A stretch of DNA of 64,000 nucleotides from Pseudomonas yangonensis (GCF_009932725.1 NZ_BLJU01000018.1:1-64000), one strand, 5' to 3'. Shown: positions 17,549-26,525, numbered from the stretch's first letter. The notes: generated by a model not told the origin, from the letters alone. A program made the numbers and translations.

Positions 17549-18135
17549 GGGTTTCGCTACACGAAACTTGATTCGCTTTGCTCACCCTGCGGGCCAGCCT
17601 GCGGCTGTTACTTCGCTTCGCTGCGTTTCCCCGCTCCGGGGGCGGCTTACATGTGCCATCCCTGGCCCTCTAAGCCTTTAGCCGTATCCATGCCGCTTAT
17701 CCCCCTAGGCAACACCTCCACTCGACCTCCTGAAAAAGGGGACCAGGCCGCGAGCTTGCGTAATATCCACGTAATTAAACTCAGCAGCGTTTGGCTTTTG
17801 CTCTTGAAACGGGATCTCACAGACGACGCCCAAAGTCCCCTTCAGGAGGCCGAGTGGAATCGCCGTGGAAGGGGTTGAGCGACATGGATGTCGCGAGAGC
17901 CGTGATGGGCCAGGGATGGCCCTTCGTCGGTGGGCCGCATCCGGTCGTGCCCCTGGAGCGGTGATGGAGCGAGGGAACCCCGGCGCAGGCGGGGCCGAAT
18001 GGTGGGGTGCCCTTCTCTTTGGTTACTTTCTCTTGGGCAAGCAAGAGCTACGAAGCGCAGCGAAGTAACAGCCGCAGGCTGGCCCGAAGGGTGAGCGCAG
18101 CGAATCAAGTGACTCGCCCATAAGGGGCGAAACCC
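17549..18135. repeat. Two inverted copies of an intergenic repeat
   Basis: Between dnaE2 and the porin there is no credible gene, but a long imperfect inverted repeat. The left copy (about 17549-17750) and the right copy (about 17836-18135, inverted) share GGGTTTCGC, then CTTGATTCGCT-T/G-GCTCACCC, GGGCCAGCCTGCGGCTGTTA, then CCATCCCTGGCCC and CACTCG-CCTCCTGA. The right copy holds about 100 bp that the left one lacks, including the segment encoding VTFLLGKQ-like hypothetical peptides common in pseudomonad intergenic repeats. The transcript could form a very long hairpin. Whether this is mobile-element debris, a structural element or a terminator cannot be told. Confidence 0.75.
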
Positions 18136-18541
18136 ATCAGATCAGACGACACGCTAACGGAGAGTGCCAAGTCATCGACAGCTAACACAAACTTGCCAGT
18201 CCCGTGTCAACCCGCACTTTCCCCAAAATATGCGAAGAACCAAAAAAAGGCCGCACTGGATCACCAGGCGGCCACAAGTCGTCTTAACCAAAGGAGATGA
18301 AGTGGAGCCAGGGCGACGGCGTCCGGGAGTGATGCAACAACCGCTGCCCGAGGAATCTTCATCGGGGCCAAGCCTATCGTCGATCGAGCGCAACGGTGCA
18401 TCGAAGTCGTTGATAGTGATCATCGATCAGCTTGACTAGTGCCTCGGCCGGCGGGGTGATAACTCTAAGCGCGCCCTCTGGGCCGGGCCTTACCTCGCTG
18501 TGAGGCGCGTTTAGAACAGCACACCAACACCGGGAGCATCC
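18136..18541 (+). promoter_or_regulatory. Upstream region of the porin gene
   Basis: About 400 bp with no supported gene. AGGAGATG near 18294 could start only a micro-ORF of about a dozen codons. The last 100 bp contain GC-rich inverted segments (around 18445-18510) that may form a leader hairpin for the porin mRNA. No specific operator was recognised. Confidence 0.3.
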
Positions 18542-19795
18542 ATGTACAAGAAGCACTGTCTCGCGCTGGCTTGCAGCCTCGCGCTGGGCGGGCAGTTGGC
18601 GCATGCCAGCAGCCAGTCCGAAGCCAAGGGATTCATCGAGGACGCCAACCTCGATCTGTTGCTGCGCAACGCCTACTTCAACCGCGATTACAAGGACAAC
18701 ACCAACGACGCCAAAAGCTGGGGTCAGGGCTTCATCGCCACCTTCGAATCCGGCTTTACCCAGGGTACCGTCGGGTTCGGTGTCGATGCCTTCGGCCTGC
18801 TCGGGATCAAGCTCGACAGCGGCCGTGGCCGCAACTATCGCGCGTTCTTCGACACCGACAGCGAAGGTCGCCCGGTGGACGACCTGTCCCAGGCTGGGGG
18901 CGCGGTGAAGCTGCGCGTTTCCAACACCGTGATCAAGTACGGCAACCAGTTCCCTTCCCTGCCCGTCCTGGCCCATGACGACAGCCGCCTGCTGCCGCAG
19001 TCGTTCACCGGTACGCTGGTGACCAGCAACGAGATCGAGGGGCTGGAACTGAATGCCGGTCGCTTCACCGCCGACAGCCCGATGGGCGACCCGGCTCGCG
19101 ACCCCAACCGTCTCAAGAGCATCGACGTGCTCGGCGGCAGCTACGCCGTCAGCGATGACCTGAGCCTGGCGGTCTATCACGCCGATCTCGAGGACATGTA
19201 CAAGCGCTACTACGCCAACGTCAATTACAACCTGGCACTGGCTGCCGACCAGGCGCTGAACTTCGACTTCAACCTCTACCGCACCAAGTACGACACCGGC
19301 TCGGTGGCTGCCCTGGATCTCGGTGGCGATGGCCAGGGTGATCGCAACACCATCTGGAGTCTGGCCGCCAAGTACAGCATCGGCGCCCACGCGTTCATCG
19401 TCGCCCACCAGCGCAACACCGGCGATGCCGGCTTCGCCTATGACTACGGTGATGGTGGCGCCAGCATCTACCTGGCCAACTCCTACTACTCGGACTTCAA
19501 CCTGAAGGACGAGCGCTCCTGGCAGGCCAGCTACGAGCTGGATTTCGCCGAGTACGGCGTGCCGGGCCTTCGTTACAAGTTCGCCTACGTACGCGGCGAC
19601 AACATCGATACCGGCAGCGACAACAACGGTACCGAGCGCGAGATCTTCAACCAGATCGGTTACACCATCCAGAGTGGCGCTGCCAAGGACCTACACCTGC
19701 GCCTGCGCAACTCCATCTACCGCTCCAGCACCGACGTAGGGCCGGATCTCAACGAGATTCGGGCATTCGTCGAATACCCGCTGAGCATCCTCTGA
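18542..19795 (+). CDS. OprD-family outer-membrane porin
   Basis: 417 residues. A signal peptide (MYKKHCLALACSLALGG...AHA, about 22 residues) is followed by the OprD-family N-terminus GFIEDANLDLLLRNAYFNRDY and the WGQGFIATFESGFTQGTVGFGVDAFGLLGIKLD hallmark, repeated aromatic beta strands, and a C-terminal strand ending AFVEYPLSIL. OprD-family channels import basic amino acids (OccD branch) or aromatic/carboxylic acids (OccK branch); the branch and substrate are not evident. The following MocR regulator is convergent, so the context gives no substrate clue. Confidence 0.9.
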   Translation: MYKKHCLALACSLALGGQLAHASSQSEAKGFIEDANLDLLLRNAYFNRDYKDNTNDAKSWGQGFIATFESGFTQGTVGFGVDAFGLLGIKLDSGRGRNYRAFFDTDSEGRPVDDLSQAGGAVKLRVSNTVIKYGNQFPSLPVLAHDDSRLLPQSFTGTLVTSNEIEGLELNAGRFTADSPMGDPARDPNRLKSIDVLGGSYAVSDDLSLAVYHADLEDMYKRYYANVNYNLALAADQALNFDFNLYRTKYDTGSVAALDLGGDGQGDRNTIWSLAAKYSIGAHAFIVAHQRNTGDAGFAYDYGDGGASIYLANSYYSDFNLKDERSWQASYELDFAEYGVPGLRYKFAYVRGDNIDTGSDNNGTEREIFNQIGYTIQSGAAKDLHLRLRNSIYRSSTDVGPDLNEIRAFVEYPLSIL

Positions 19796-19801
19796 TGGTC
19801 G

Positions 19802-19824
19802 CTGCCCCGGCCTGGCCGGGGCAG
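19802..19824. terminator. Bidirectional hairpin between porin and MocR genes
   Basis: CTGCCCCGGCC (19802-19812) pairs perfectly with GGCCGGGGCAG (19814-19824), directly after the porin stop and before the convergent MocR stop. It is followed by TTCTCT, so it may terminate transcription from both sides. Confidence 0.7.
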
Positions 19825-19829
19825 TTCTC

Positions 19830-21329
19830 TCAGTTGCGCAAGGCCCGAGCGACAGCCTGGGCCGCTTCTTCGATTGCCCGCTCCTCGTAGGGTGCGAAGC
19901 CCATCACCAGACCTGGCGCTCGCGGATTGACGCAGTAACTCGCCAGCGGCAGCACATCGATGCCGGCTGCCTGCAAACGGGTGAAGGCGTCCTGCTCGTT
20001 CTCGACCTGCAAGCGACAGGCGATATCCATACCTGCGCGAATCTCCGGCACCTCGATCAGCCCCCGCCAATGCCTGTGCGCCGCTTCGGCGAAGGCAACG
20101 GCACGCGCTGCGTAGATCTTGCGCATGCGCCGCACATGGCGGTCGAAATGCCCTTCATGGATGAAGTCGGCCAGCACGGCCTGAGCCAGACTGTTGGCAT
20201 GCCGCGACATCAGCGCTGCAGCGCGGGTGAAACGCTCGGTCAAGTGCTCGGGTACTACCAGATAGGCCAGGCGAATCGAAGGAAACAGCAGTTTACTGAA
20301 GGTTCCGGCGAGGATGACCGAGTGCTCGGCGCCAGGCATCGAACGCAATGCCGGTATGGGCTTGGCGATAAAGCGGTATTCGCTGTCGTAGTCGTCCTCG
20401 AAAATATAACTGTCCTGTTCCGTTGCCCAGCGCAGCAAGGCCAGACGCCGTGCTGGAGAGAGCTCGCCACCGAGCGGCGCCTGACGCGACGGCGTGACAT
20501 AAGCCAGTCGAGCGCCCGGCGCCAAACGCATGCCCTCCTCGACCTTGAGGCCGGAGCGGTCCACCGGCACATCCACACGGTTCACACCGGAAATCTCCAT
20601 CAGTTGCCGTGCACCAGGGTAGCCGGGATCCTCCATCCACACCTGCGAGTCGCCAGGTGCCAGCAATCGCAGGCAGATATCCAGGCCCTGCTGCACGCTG
20701 CCAATCACCAGGATACGCTCCGGCGACACCTGCACCCCACGCGCGATGGCAAGGTAGCCGGCGATGGCTTCGCGCAGCGCGGGCAGACCTGCCGGGTCAC
20801 CGTCCAGCAACATCGACAGACGCGAACTGCGCAGCTGCTGCGTATGCAGCTTGCGCCAGAGGTCGATGGGAAAGGCGCTGATATCACCGCGATGCGGAAA
20901 GAACGGGCGCTGGCCGGAGGGCGAGGTGCGACGGGAAAAGATCGGCTCGATCTCAGCCAGTTTGTTCAGCCATGGCGTTTGCGGGGCAACGCGCACTTCC
21001 TCACTGCGGGCGACCACTTTACGCCGTACGTACCCGGCATTCATCGTCGGATCCGGTAGCACCTCGCTGACACGCGTGCCGCTGCCGGTCCGCGCTTGCA
21101 GATAACCTTCGGAAAGCAGTTGCTGGTAAGCCGTCTGCACCGTTCCGCGCGCAAGGCCGTAGTGCTCGGCCATGGCGCGGGTGCTGGGCAGTTTGCTGCC
21201 AGCCGGCAGGCGCCCTCCCAAAATGGCCCCGCGCAATGATTCATACAACCAGCTCTGCAGGCTGACCCCGACTTCCGGTGCTCCCAGCGGCAGAAACACC
21301 ACTTGTGGTGCGGCTTTCTCGAGTGGCAT
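19830..21329 (-). CDS. MocR/PdxR-type regulator (GntR winged helix fused to aminotransferase fold)
   Basis: 499 residues. Residues about 25-95 are a GntR-type winged helix-turn-helix (GSKLPSTRAMAEHYGLARGTVQTAYQQL). The rest is a fold-type I PLP-dependent aminotransferase domain, with the Schiff-base lysine in AGTFSKLLFPSIRLAYLV and supporting motifs YVTPSRQAPLGG and FEDDYDSEYRF. MocR proteins bind PLP, often with an amino acid or amine, and usually control a divergent gene; here that is the flavoprotein/membrane-protein pair. ATG 21329 was preferred to ATG 21350 because only the former has a GGAG site. A good operator candidate lies at 21343-21386. Confidence 0.9.
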   Translation of the reverse strand: MPLEKAAPQVVFLPLGAPEVGVSLQSWLYESLRGAILGGRLPAGSKLPSTRAMAEHYGLARGTVQTAYQQLLSEGYLQARTGSGTRVSEVLPDPTMNAGYVRRKVVARSEEVRVAPQTPWLNKLAEIEPIFSRRTSPSGQRPFFPHRGDISAFPIDLWRKLHTQQLRSSRLSMLLDGDPAGLPALREAIAGYLAIARGVQVSPERILVIGSVQQGLDICLRLLAPGDSQVWMEDPGYPGARQLMEISGVNRVDVPVDRSGLKVEEGMRLAPGARLAYVTPSRQAPLGGELSPARRLALLRWATEQDSYIFEDDYDSEYRFIAKPIPALRSMPGAEHSVILAGTFSKLLFPSIRLAYLVVPEHLTERFTRAAALMSRHANSLAQAVLADFIHEGHFDRHVRRMRKIYAARAVAFAEAAHRHWRGLIEVPEIRAGMDIACRLQVENEQDAFTRLQAAGIDVLPLASYCVNPRAPGLVMGFAPYEERAIEEAAQAVARALRN

Positions 21330-21342
21330 GTCAGCTCCAAAG

Positions 21343-21386
21343 TGGACCATTTATTTGCATCAATAATGGATCAATACCTTGATCCA
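21343..21386. promoter_or_regulatory. Putative MocR operator in the divergent promoter region
   Basis: A perfect inverted repeat, TGGATCAA-TACC-TTGATCCA (21367-21386), is accompanied by a related half-site TGGACCA (21343-21349) 24 bp away. MocR regulators commonly bind repeated half-sites close to their own start, and this lies just upstream of the MocR ATG, between it and the divergent flavoprotein gene. Confidence 0.6.
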
Positions 21387-21452
21387 AGCCAGCAGCACAA
21401 TCCGCTCCGTAGTCAGCCAACAGCCCCCTCTCCCCACTACGGACACCACGAC

Positions 21453-22658
21453 ATGAAACAGCAAATCCTGATCATCGGCGCAGGCTTCGGCGGCATGTGG
21501 AGTGCGCTGAGCGCCATTCGCCTGCTGGACCAGCACAAGCGCCTCGACATCGCAGTAACCCTGCTCGCGCCTCAAGCCGAACTGCGCGTACGTCCGCGCT
21601 TCTATGAAGCCGACCTGGCGGCCACCGTCGCTCCGCTCGGCCCGCTGTTCGATGCAGTCGGCGTACAGTTCGTGCAGGGCAGCGCCTCGCGCATCGATGC
21701 GCAGAACAGGCAGGTGTTCTACCGCAGCGCCTCCGGCGAGCAATCGAAGCTGGCTTATGACCGGCTGATTCTGGCCTCTGGCAGCCAGGTTGCCCGCCCG
21801 CCGCTGGCCGGAATCGACCGTTTTGCCTTCGACGTCGACAGCCTGGAATCAGCGCAAAAGCTCGAAGCGCATCTGCAAGGCCTGCGTCAGCGGCCAAGCA
21901 GTCAGGCGCGCAATACCGTGGTGGTGGTGGGCGGTGGTTTCACCGGCATCGAGACAGCCACCGAGATGCCGGCGCGCCTGCGTGCCATCCTCGGTGACGA
22001 GGCCGATATCCGCGTCATCGTCGTCGACATGGGCCAACAGGTCGGCAGCGCCATGGGCGGGCAGATCGCCACAGTGATCGCCGAGGCCAGCGATACGCTG
22101 GGGGTGACCTGGAAACTTGGCAGCCCGGTCTCGAGGGTCGATGAACAGGGCGTGCAGCTCGACAACGGCGAACGTATCGAGGCCAACACCGTGATCTGGG
22201 CCGTCGGCGTGAAAGCCTCGCCCCTGACGCAGCAGATCGACGGCGAGCGCGATGCCTTTGGTCGCCTGCATGTCGACCGCAACCTCAAGGTACTGGGCCA
22301 GGACGCCATCTTCGCCACGGGCGATACGGCTTACGCGGCAGTGGACGACCTGGGCAACCATGCGCTGATGACCTGTCAGCACGCCATCGCGCTCGGCCGC
22401 TCCTCCGGCAACAACGCAGTCGCCGATCTGCTGGGCGTGGAGCCGATTCCCTACAGCCAGCCCAAGTACGTCACCTGCCTCGATCTGGGCGCCTGGGGCG
22501 CGGTGTTCACCGAGGGTTGGGAGCGCAAGGTGGTGCTGACCGGCAAGGAAGGCAAAGAGCTAAAAACGCAGATCAACACCCAGTGGATCTACCCGCCAGA
22601 GGCCAATCGCGACATCGCCCTGGCTGCGGCCGACCCGCTGATTCCGGTAGTCGCCTGA
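21453..22658 (+). CDS. NDH-2-like NAD(P)H:quinone oxidoreductase (FAD protein)
   Basis: 401 residues with two dinucleotide folds: FAD site ILIIGAGFGGMWSAL at the N-terminus and NAD(P)H site VVVVGGGFTGIETATEM near residue 155, plus the FAD closing motif IFATGDTAYA near residue 290. This is type II NADH dehydrogenase architecture: single-subunit, non-proton-pumping, peripheral on the inner membrane. It is somewhat short, and the C-terminal amphipathic membrane anchor is not obvious, so anchoring may be supplied by the multi-pass protein 68 bp downstream. Divergent from the MocR regulator, which probably controls it. NADPH versus NADH use and the real acceptor are unknown. Confidence 0.8.
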   Translation: MKQQILIIGAGFGGMWSALSAIRLLDQHKRLDIAVTLLAPQAELRVRPRFYEADLAATVAPLGPLFDAVGVQFVQGSASRIDAQNRQVFYRSASGEQSKLAYDRLILASGSQVARPPLAGIDRFAFDVDSLESAQKLEAHLQGLRQRPSSQARNTVVVVGGGFTGIETATEMPARLRAILGDEADIRVIVVDMGQQVGSAMGGQIATVIAEASDTLGVTWKLGSPVSRVDEQGVQLDNGERIEANTVIWAVGVKASPLTQQIDGERDAFGRLHVDRNLKVLGQDAIFATGDTAYAAVDDLGNHALMTCQHAIALGRSSGNNAVADLLGVEPIPYSQPKYVTCLDLGAWGAVFTEGWERKVVLTGKEGKELKTQINTQWIYPPEANRDIALAAADPLIPVVA

Positions 22659-22726
22659 ACCTCACCATGCCGGCCCTGGGCGACCTCGCCTCAGGGCCGG
22701 TTCACCGACACTATTCGGAGCCTCTC

Positions 22727-23764
22727 ATGACCCATTCCTACACGCCAAGCAACATGCCGGATGCCTGGCCATTGCCCAACGCCAGTCGCTGGCCACTGTG
22801 GCTAGCTCCCACGATTGCCGCCTTCTACCCCTACCTGCTCGATGGCTTTCATCTGCTGGTGACTCGCACTGGCACCATTGGCCTGGCGCCCGCGCTAGTG
22901 CTGCTGATCATTTTCTTCGTCCCTGCACTCGGCCTGTTCTTCGCTTGCCACGCAAGCGGACATGGCACCCTCGACACTCGCGCCCGGCGTCTTGGCCTGC
23001 TGCTCGTGGCCGCACCTACCCTGTACTGCTTCGTTGGCGTGAACATGTACATGCTGGGCAGCCCTGTCAGCGATGGCTGGGTATGGACTCCCGCCTGGCT
23101 GGCCTTGGCTTTGCTGGCGGCGTTGAGCCCTACCGCCGGGGCAGCCCCGCGGACGGTAAACCGCAGTACCCCGGCGTTGCGGGTAGCCCATGGTGTGTCG
23201 GGCCTGCTGGTGACTGTGTTCGTGGCCTTTCACTTGTTCAATCACCTGTTCGGCCTGCTCGGCGCGGAGCGGCATGCCGAGGTCATGGACTGGGGGCGTA
23301 CCTTCTACCGCTCTGCACTGGTGGAGCCGCTGCTGGTCGTGGCTTTGCTGTTTCAGGTCGTCACCGGGCTGCGCCTGGTCTGGCAATGGAGCGCGACTCC
23401 CGGCGACCTCTATCGTCTGTTCCAGCTCGCGTCCGGCGTATTTCTCGCGGTGTTCATCCTGGGTCACCTGAATGCGGTCTTTGTCTTTGCACGGCTGTGG
23501 GCGGGGATCGAAACGGACTGGGCATTCGCCACCGGCGCGCCAACCGGCCTGATCATGGACCCCTGGAGCATTCGCCTGCTACCGCACTACGCACTTGGCG
23601 TGTTCTTCGTCCTTGCCCACCTGGGATCTGGGCTGCGCATCGTGATGCTCGCTCACGGCGCCTCTAACAAGAGCGCCAACACGGCTTGGTGGGGCATCGC
23701 AGGCGTGTCGGCACTGGTGTCGCTGGCGATCATTCTGGGCATGACCGGGCTGCGACTGGCTTGA
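22727..23764 (+). CDS. Multi-pass membrane protein resembling a cytochrome b subunit, unknown function
   Basis: 345 residues, about eight to nine predicted membrane spans. Histidines recur inside or at the edge of the spans (DGFHLLV, FACHASGHG, RVAHGVSGLL, FVAFHLFNHLFG, FILGHLNAV, LLPHYALGVFF, VLAHLGSG), a pattern like the heme-b ligands of succinate dehydrogenase/fumarate reductase membrane subunits; segments such as HGVSGLLVTVFVAFHLFNHL look alike by eye. A duplicated three-helix unit is possible. It sits 68 bp after the NDH-2-like gene on the same strand with a GGAG site, so the two may form one redox unit that passes electrons to quinone or heme (inference). I do not recognise a named family. 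Confidence 0.65.
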   Translation: MTHSYTPSNMPDAWPLPNASRWPLWLAPTIAAFYPYLLDGFHLLVTRTGTIGLAPALVLLIIFFVPALGLFFACHASGHGTLDTRARRLGLLLVAAPTLYCFVGVNMYMLGSPVSDGWVWTPAWLALALLAALSPTAGAAPRTVNRSTPALRVAHGVSGLLVTVFVAFHLFNHLFGLLGAERHAEVMDWGRTFYRSALVEPLLVVALLFQVVTGLRLVWQWSATPGDLYRLFQLASGVFLAVFILGHLNAVFVFARLWAGIETDWAFATGAPTGLIMDPWSIRLLPHYALGVFFVLAHLGSGLRIVMLAHGASNKSANTAWWGIAGVSALVSLAIILGMTGLRLA

Positions 23765-23786
23765 GCGGCGTACCCGCCCATCCGTT

Positions 23787-23814
23787 TGGCCGCCCGCCTC
23801 AGTCCGGGCGGCCA
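23787..23814. terminator. GC-rich hairpin between convergent genes
   Basis: TGGCCGCCCG (23787-23796) pairs with CGGGCGGCCA (23805-23814) across an 8-base loop, between the membrane-protein stop (23764) and the SDR stop (23824). No strong T run follows on either strand. Confidence 0.5.
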
Positions 23815-23823
23815 TCGGGGATA

Positions 23824-24654
23824 TCAGAGCTGCGGCATGAAGCTCGAGCGCATCAACGCCATGAAGTCTTCTTCCGAGGTTTGCCGACGTGCTCTAACCA
23901 GAGGCTCGATGTCTTCGGTAGCCACATAACGCAGCCGGTCGCTGCCATCGCTGGCGGCCTGCAAAATGACCTCGGCGACCTGCTCGGATGTAGCGTTTCG
24001 CGTCGCCCGAATGGAAGCGAAGACCCGCTCGGCGCCGGCAACGAAAGCAGCGTAGTCCTCAGGCGTCTCGGTGAGGCTGGCCTCGGCGGCGACACGCTGC
24101 GAGAAACGGGTATCAAGCACCCCGCCCGGCTCGATCAGTTTGACCCGTATGTTCTGGCTGGCGAGTTCGAAAGCGAGGGATTCGGAGAACCCTTCCAAGG
24201 CGAACTTGCTGGCGTTGTACGCGCTGATCATCGGCAGGCCGAACACGCCGGCGCCGGAGCTGATATTGATCAGCGTGCCGCTCTGCCGCTGGCGAAAATG
24301 CGGCAGTACGGCCCTGGTCACGTCCATGACGCCGAAAACATTGACGTCGAACTGCTCGCGAATTTTCTCACGCGACAGCGATTCGAACACGCCGTAGAGG
24401 CTGAACCCGGCATTGTTGACGAGCGTGTCGATCGCGCCGAAGCGTTCGATTGCTGCATCGATCGCCGTTTGAATGCTGGTTTGGTCCTGAACATCGAGCC
24501 TGGTAACCAGCACGTCGTTCAGCGTGGCCAGCGCCCTGCCCGCGCTTACATCACGCATGGTCGCCACAACATTCCAGCCAGCCTCGGAGAAGCGCCGAGC
24601 GCTGCACAGTCCGAAACCACTGGATGCGCCAGTAATCAGTACCGTCTTTTTCAT
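23824..24654 (-). CDS. Short-chain dehydrogenase/reductase
   Basis: 276 residues, classical SDR: coenzyme motif TGASSGFG (residues 8-15), NNAG (about 86-89), catalytic Ser in NISSGAGVFG and the YNASK pair (Tyr-x-x-x-Lys) near residue 155. The acidic/basic residue after strand 2 (ATMRDVSAGR) leaves NAD versus NADP preference open. The substrate is unknown. AGGAG precedes ATG 24654. It is divergent from a LysR regulator that shares a 100-bp promoter region with an inverted repeat, a common pairing in which the LysR protein controls the SDR gene. Confidence 0.87.
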   Translation of the reverse strand: MKKTVLITGASSGFGLCSARRFSEAGWNVVATMRDVSAGRALATLNDVLVTRLDVQDQTSIQTAIDAAIERFGAIDTLVNNAGFSLYGVFESLSREKIREQFDVNVFGVMDVTRAVLPHFRQRQSGTLINISSGAGVFGLPMISAYNASKFALEGFSESLAFELASQNIRVKLIEPGGVLDTRFSQRVAAEASLTETPEDYAAFVAGAERVFASIRATRNATSEQVAEVILQAASDGSDRLRYVATEDIEPLVRARRQTSEEDFMALMRSSFMPQL

Positions 24655-24701
24655 GTGTGCCTACTCCTACATGGATTCAGCAGCAGGGTAACGGCACATA
24701 T

Positions 24702-24719
24702 GGCTGACGATAATCAGCC
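24702..24719. promoter_or_regulatory. Inverted repeat between SDR and LysR genes, possible LysR operator
   Basis: GGCTGA (24702-24707) and TCAGCC (24714-24719) form a perfect inverted repeat with a 6-bp spacer in the 99-bp divergent region. LysR proteins often bind interrupted dyads in such positions, but the T-N11-A core is not obvious here. Confidence 0.4.
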
Positions 24720-24753
24720 CCTTCTTGCATGTGTTGATGAGTGATACCGAACA

Positions 24754-25674
24754 ATGAATCGCCCGGCCTTGCTCGAACTCAATGCCTTCGTCGCCGTAGC
24801 CCGGCACAGCAACTTCCGCCGCGCAGCCGTGGAGCTGCAGGTCTCGCCCTCTGCCATCAGCCACGCCGTTGCAGCCCTTGAGCGGCGCATGGGAGTCAAA
24901 CTGCTGCACCGCACTACCCGCAGCGTGGCCCTGTCCGAAGCGGGTGAGCAGTTTCTGGTACGTATCGGACCCGCGCTCGAGGAAATCTCGGCGGCGATGG
25001 AGCAAGCCAACCATTTCCGACAAACCCCCATGGGCACCCTGCGCATCAATACGTCTGAAGGTGCCGCCCAGATAGTGCTGGCACCTCTGATACTCGCTTA
25101 CACCCGACGCTATCCAGACATGCAGCTGGAGCTGGTTACCGACGATGCCCTGGTCGACATAGTCGCCCAGGGATGTGATGCAGGCATTCGCCTGCTTGAG
25201 AATGTGCCACAGGATATGGTCGCTGTGCCCTTGACCGCGCCATTGAAACTGGTGACCGTCGCCGCACCGAGCTATCTGAACCAACACGGCCGACCGGAAA
25301 CACCGCAAGACCTGTCGAGACACAACTGCATTCGCCGGCGTTTCCCAAGCGGCGCGATACACAGATGGGAGTTTGCCAACGCCGAGCAACAGTCGAGCAT
25401 AGATGTCACAGGGCAGTTGACGCTAGGCAGCCATCAGCTGATTCTGCAAGCCGCACTGACTGGCGCAGGCATCGCCATGCTCAGCGAATTCGCCGCATCT
25501 CGCTACCTGGCCAGCGGAGAATTGGTCCAGCTGCTCGAGTCGTGGACACCGACGCACTCCGCTCTGGCCTTGTTCTATCCGGCCAATCGTCATCCTTCGG
25601 CAGGTCTGAGGGCATTCGTCGAGCTGGCCAAGACGCTCGGCACCAACGCAAGCGGGTCCCCTCAGTCGCGGTAG
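24754..25674 (+). CDS. LysR-family regulator
   Basis: 306 residues. The N-terminal winged helix (NFRRAAVELQVSPSAISHAVAALERRMGVKLLHRTTRSVALSEAG) is complete; the effector domain has MGTLRINTSEGAA and DAGIRL, like the large CrgA/DsdC-type branch. It probably regulates the divergent SDR gene and itself. Its last 13 bases overlap the 3' end of the convergent AraC gene (25662-25674). No effector can be inferred. Confidence 0.88.
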   Translation: MNRPALLELNAFVAVARHSNFRRAAVELQVSPSAISHAVAALERRMGVKLLHRTTRSVALSEAGEQFLVRIGPALEEISAAMEQANHFRQTPMGTLRINTSEGAAQIVLAPLILAYTRRYPDMQLELVTDDALVDIVAQGCDAGIRLLENVPQDMVAVPLTAPLKLVTVAAPSYLNQHGRPETPQDLSRHNCIRRRFPSGAIHRWEFANAEQQSSIDVTGQLTLGSHQLILQAALTGAGIAMLSEFAASRYLASGELVQLLESWTPTHSALALFYPANRHPSAGLRAFVELAKTLGTNASGSPQSR

Positions 25675-26525
25675 ATCTGCACCTGCAATCTCGCCGGTAC
25701 GTCCTCACCCTCACTGCGCAACCACTCTCCTGGCGGCTGACCTACCTGCTGGGCGAAGGTGCGTGAGAACGACGCCTGCGAGGCGTAACCGACGGCGTCG
25801 GCGATTACCTTGATCGGCTTGCCCTCGCGCAGCAGGTCCTGTGCAACCTTGATGCGCCAGGCCGTGACATAGGCCATGGGGGTCATTCCCATGATTTCAT
25901 GAAACAGCGCGGCGAACTGGGTACGCGACATCTTCGCCAGCTCGGCCAGACGCTCGACGCTCCAGGCCAGCTGTGGTTCCTGATGAATGCAGATCAGCGC
26001 CGGGCCCAGCTTGCTGTCCTGCAGGGCATAGAGCAGCCCCCTGGTGATGCGCCCTTCCTTCACCGCACGGCGGACCAACAGCACGAACACGTATTCGAAC
26101 AGCAGATTGAGCGCCTTGCTGCGACCGGGCGCAGGTGTGCGGAACTCGTTGACAAGCGAGCCGATCACCGGCCCGAGCTGCTCCAGGGCACTCAGTGGAA
26201 ACACCAGCGTTTCCTCCAGCCCCAGTTCGAAAGGCTGTTGACCGTAGCGCCCGAACTGGAAAGACGAGCAGATCAGGTCCACGCCACCCGGCTCATGGGC
26301 ACGCAGTTTGTAGCAGCAACAGCTGGGACAGAACAAAACGCTGGGCCGATCGATCGCGACGCGAGGCTTTTCGGAATGCACCATATCCAGTGCGCCGCGC
26401 TCGACCACGTGAATGAAGGCCATGCCAGGAGGCTTGTCCAGCACCAGGGTACCGTCTACCGGGCCTGCGAATAACAGGCGCCCTTGCAGGCTAGTGCGCT
26501 CGAAGAACTCGGAGAGAACATCCAT
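25662..26525 (-). CDS. AraC-family regulator (cupin sensor)
   Basis: 287 residues. An N-terminal AraC-binding cupin domain (VLDKPPGMAFIHVVERG, then CPSCCCYKLRA with a Cys cluster) is followed by two C-terminal helix-turn-helices (WSVERLAELAKMSRTQFAALFHEIMGMTPMAYVTAWR; IKVIADAVGYASQASFSRTFAQQVGQPPGEWL). This is the cupin_6/CFA-type AraC group, which often controls a neighbouring oxidoreductase. Three cysteines in a row (CPSCCC) in the sensor are noteworthy, as they could sense oxidants or metals, but this is speculation. The upstream region holds nested inverted repeats. Confidence 0.87.
   Translation of the reverse strand: MDVLSEFFERTSLQGRLLFAGPVDGTLVLDKPPGMAFIHVVERGALDMVHSEKPRVAIDRPSVLFCPSCCCYKLRAHEPGGVDLICSSFQFGRYGQQPFELGLEETLVFPLSALEQLGPVIGSLVNEFRTPAPGRSKALNLLFEYVFVLLVRRAVKEGRITRGLLYALQDSKLGPALICIHQEPQLAWSVERLAELAKMSRTQFAALFHEIMGMTPMAYVTAWRIKVAQDLLREGKPIKVIADAVGYASQASFSRTFAQQVGQPPGEWLRSEGEDVPARLQVQIYRD

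Noticed and set aside
17865..18068. Short plus-strand frame in the intergenic repeat
   Set aside because: It encodes a peptide typical of translated repeat sequence, has no ribosome site, and lies within the inverted repeat.
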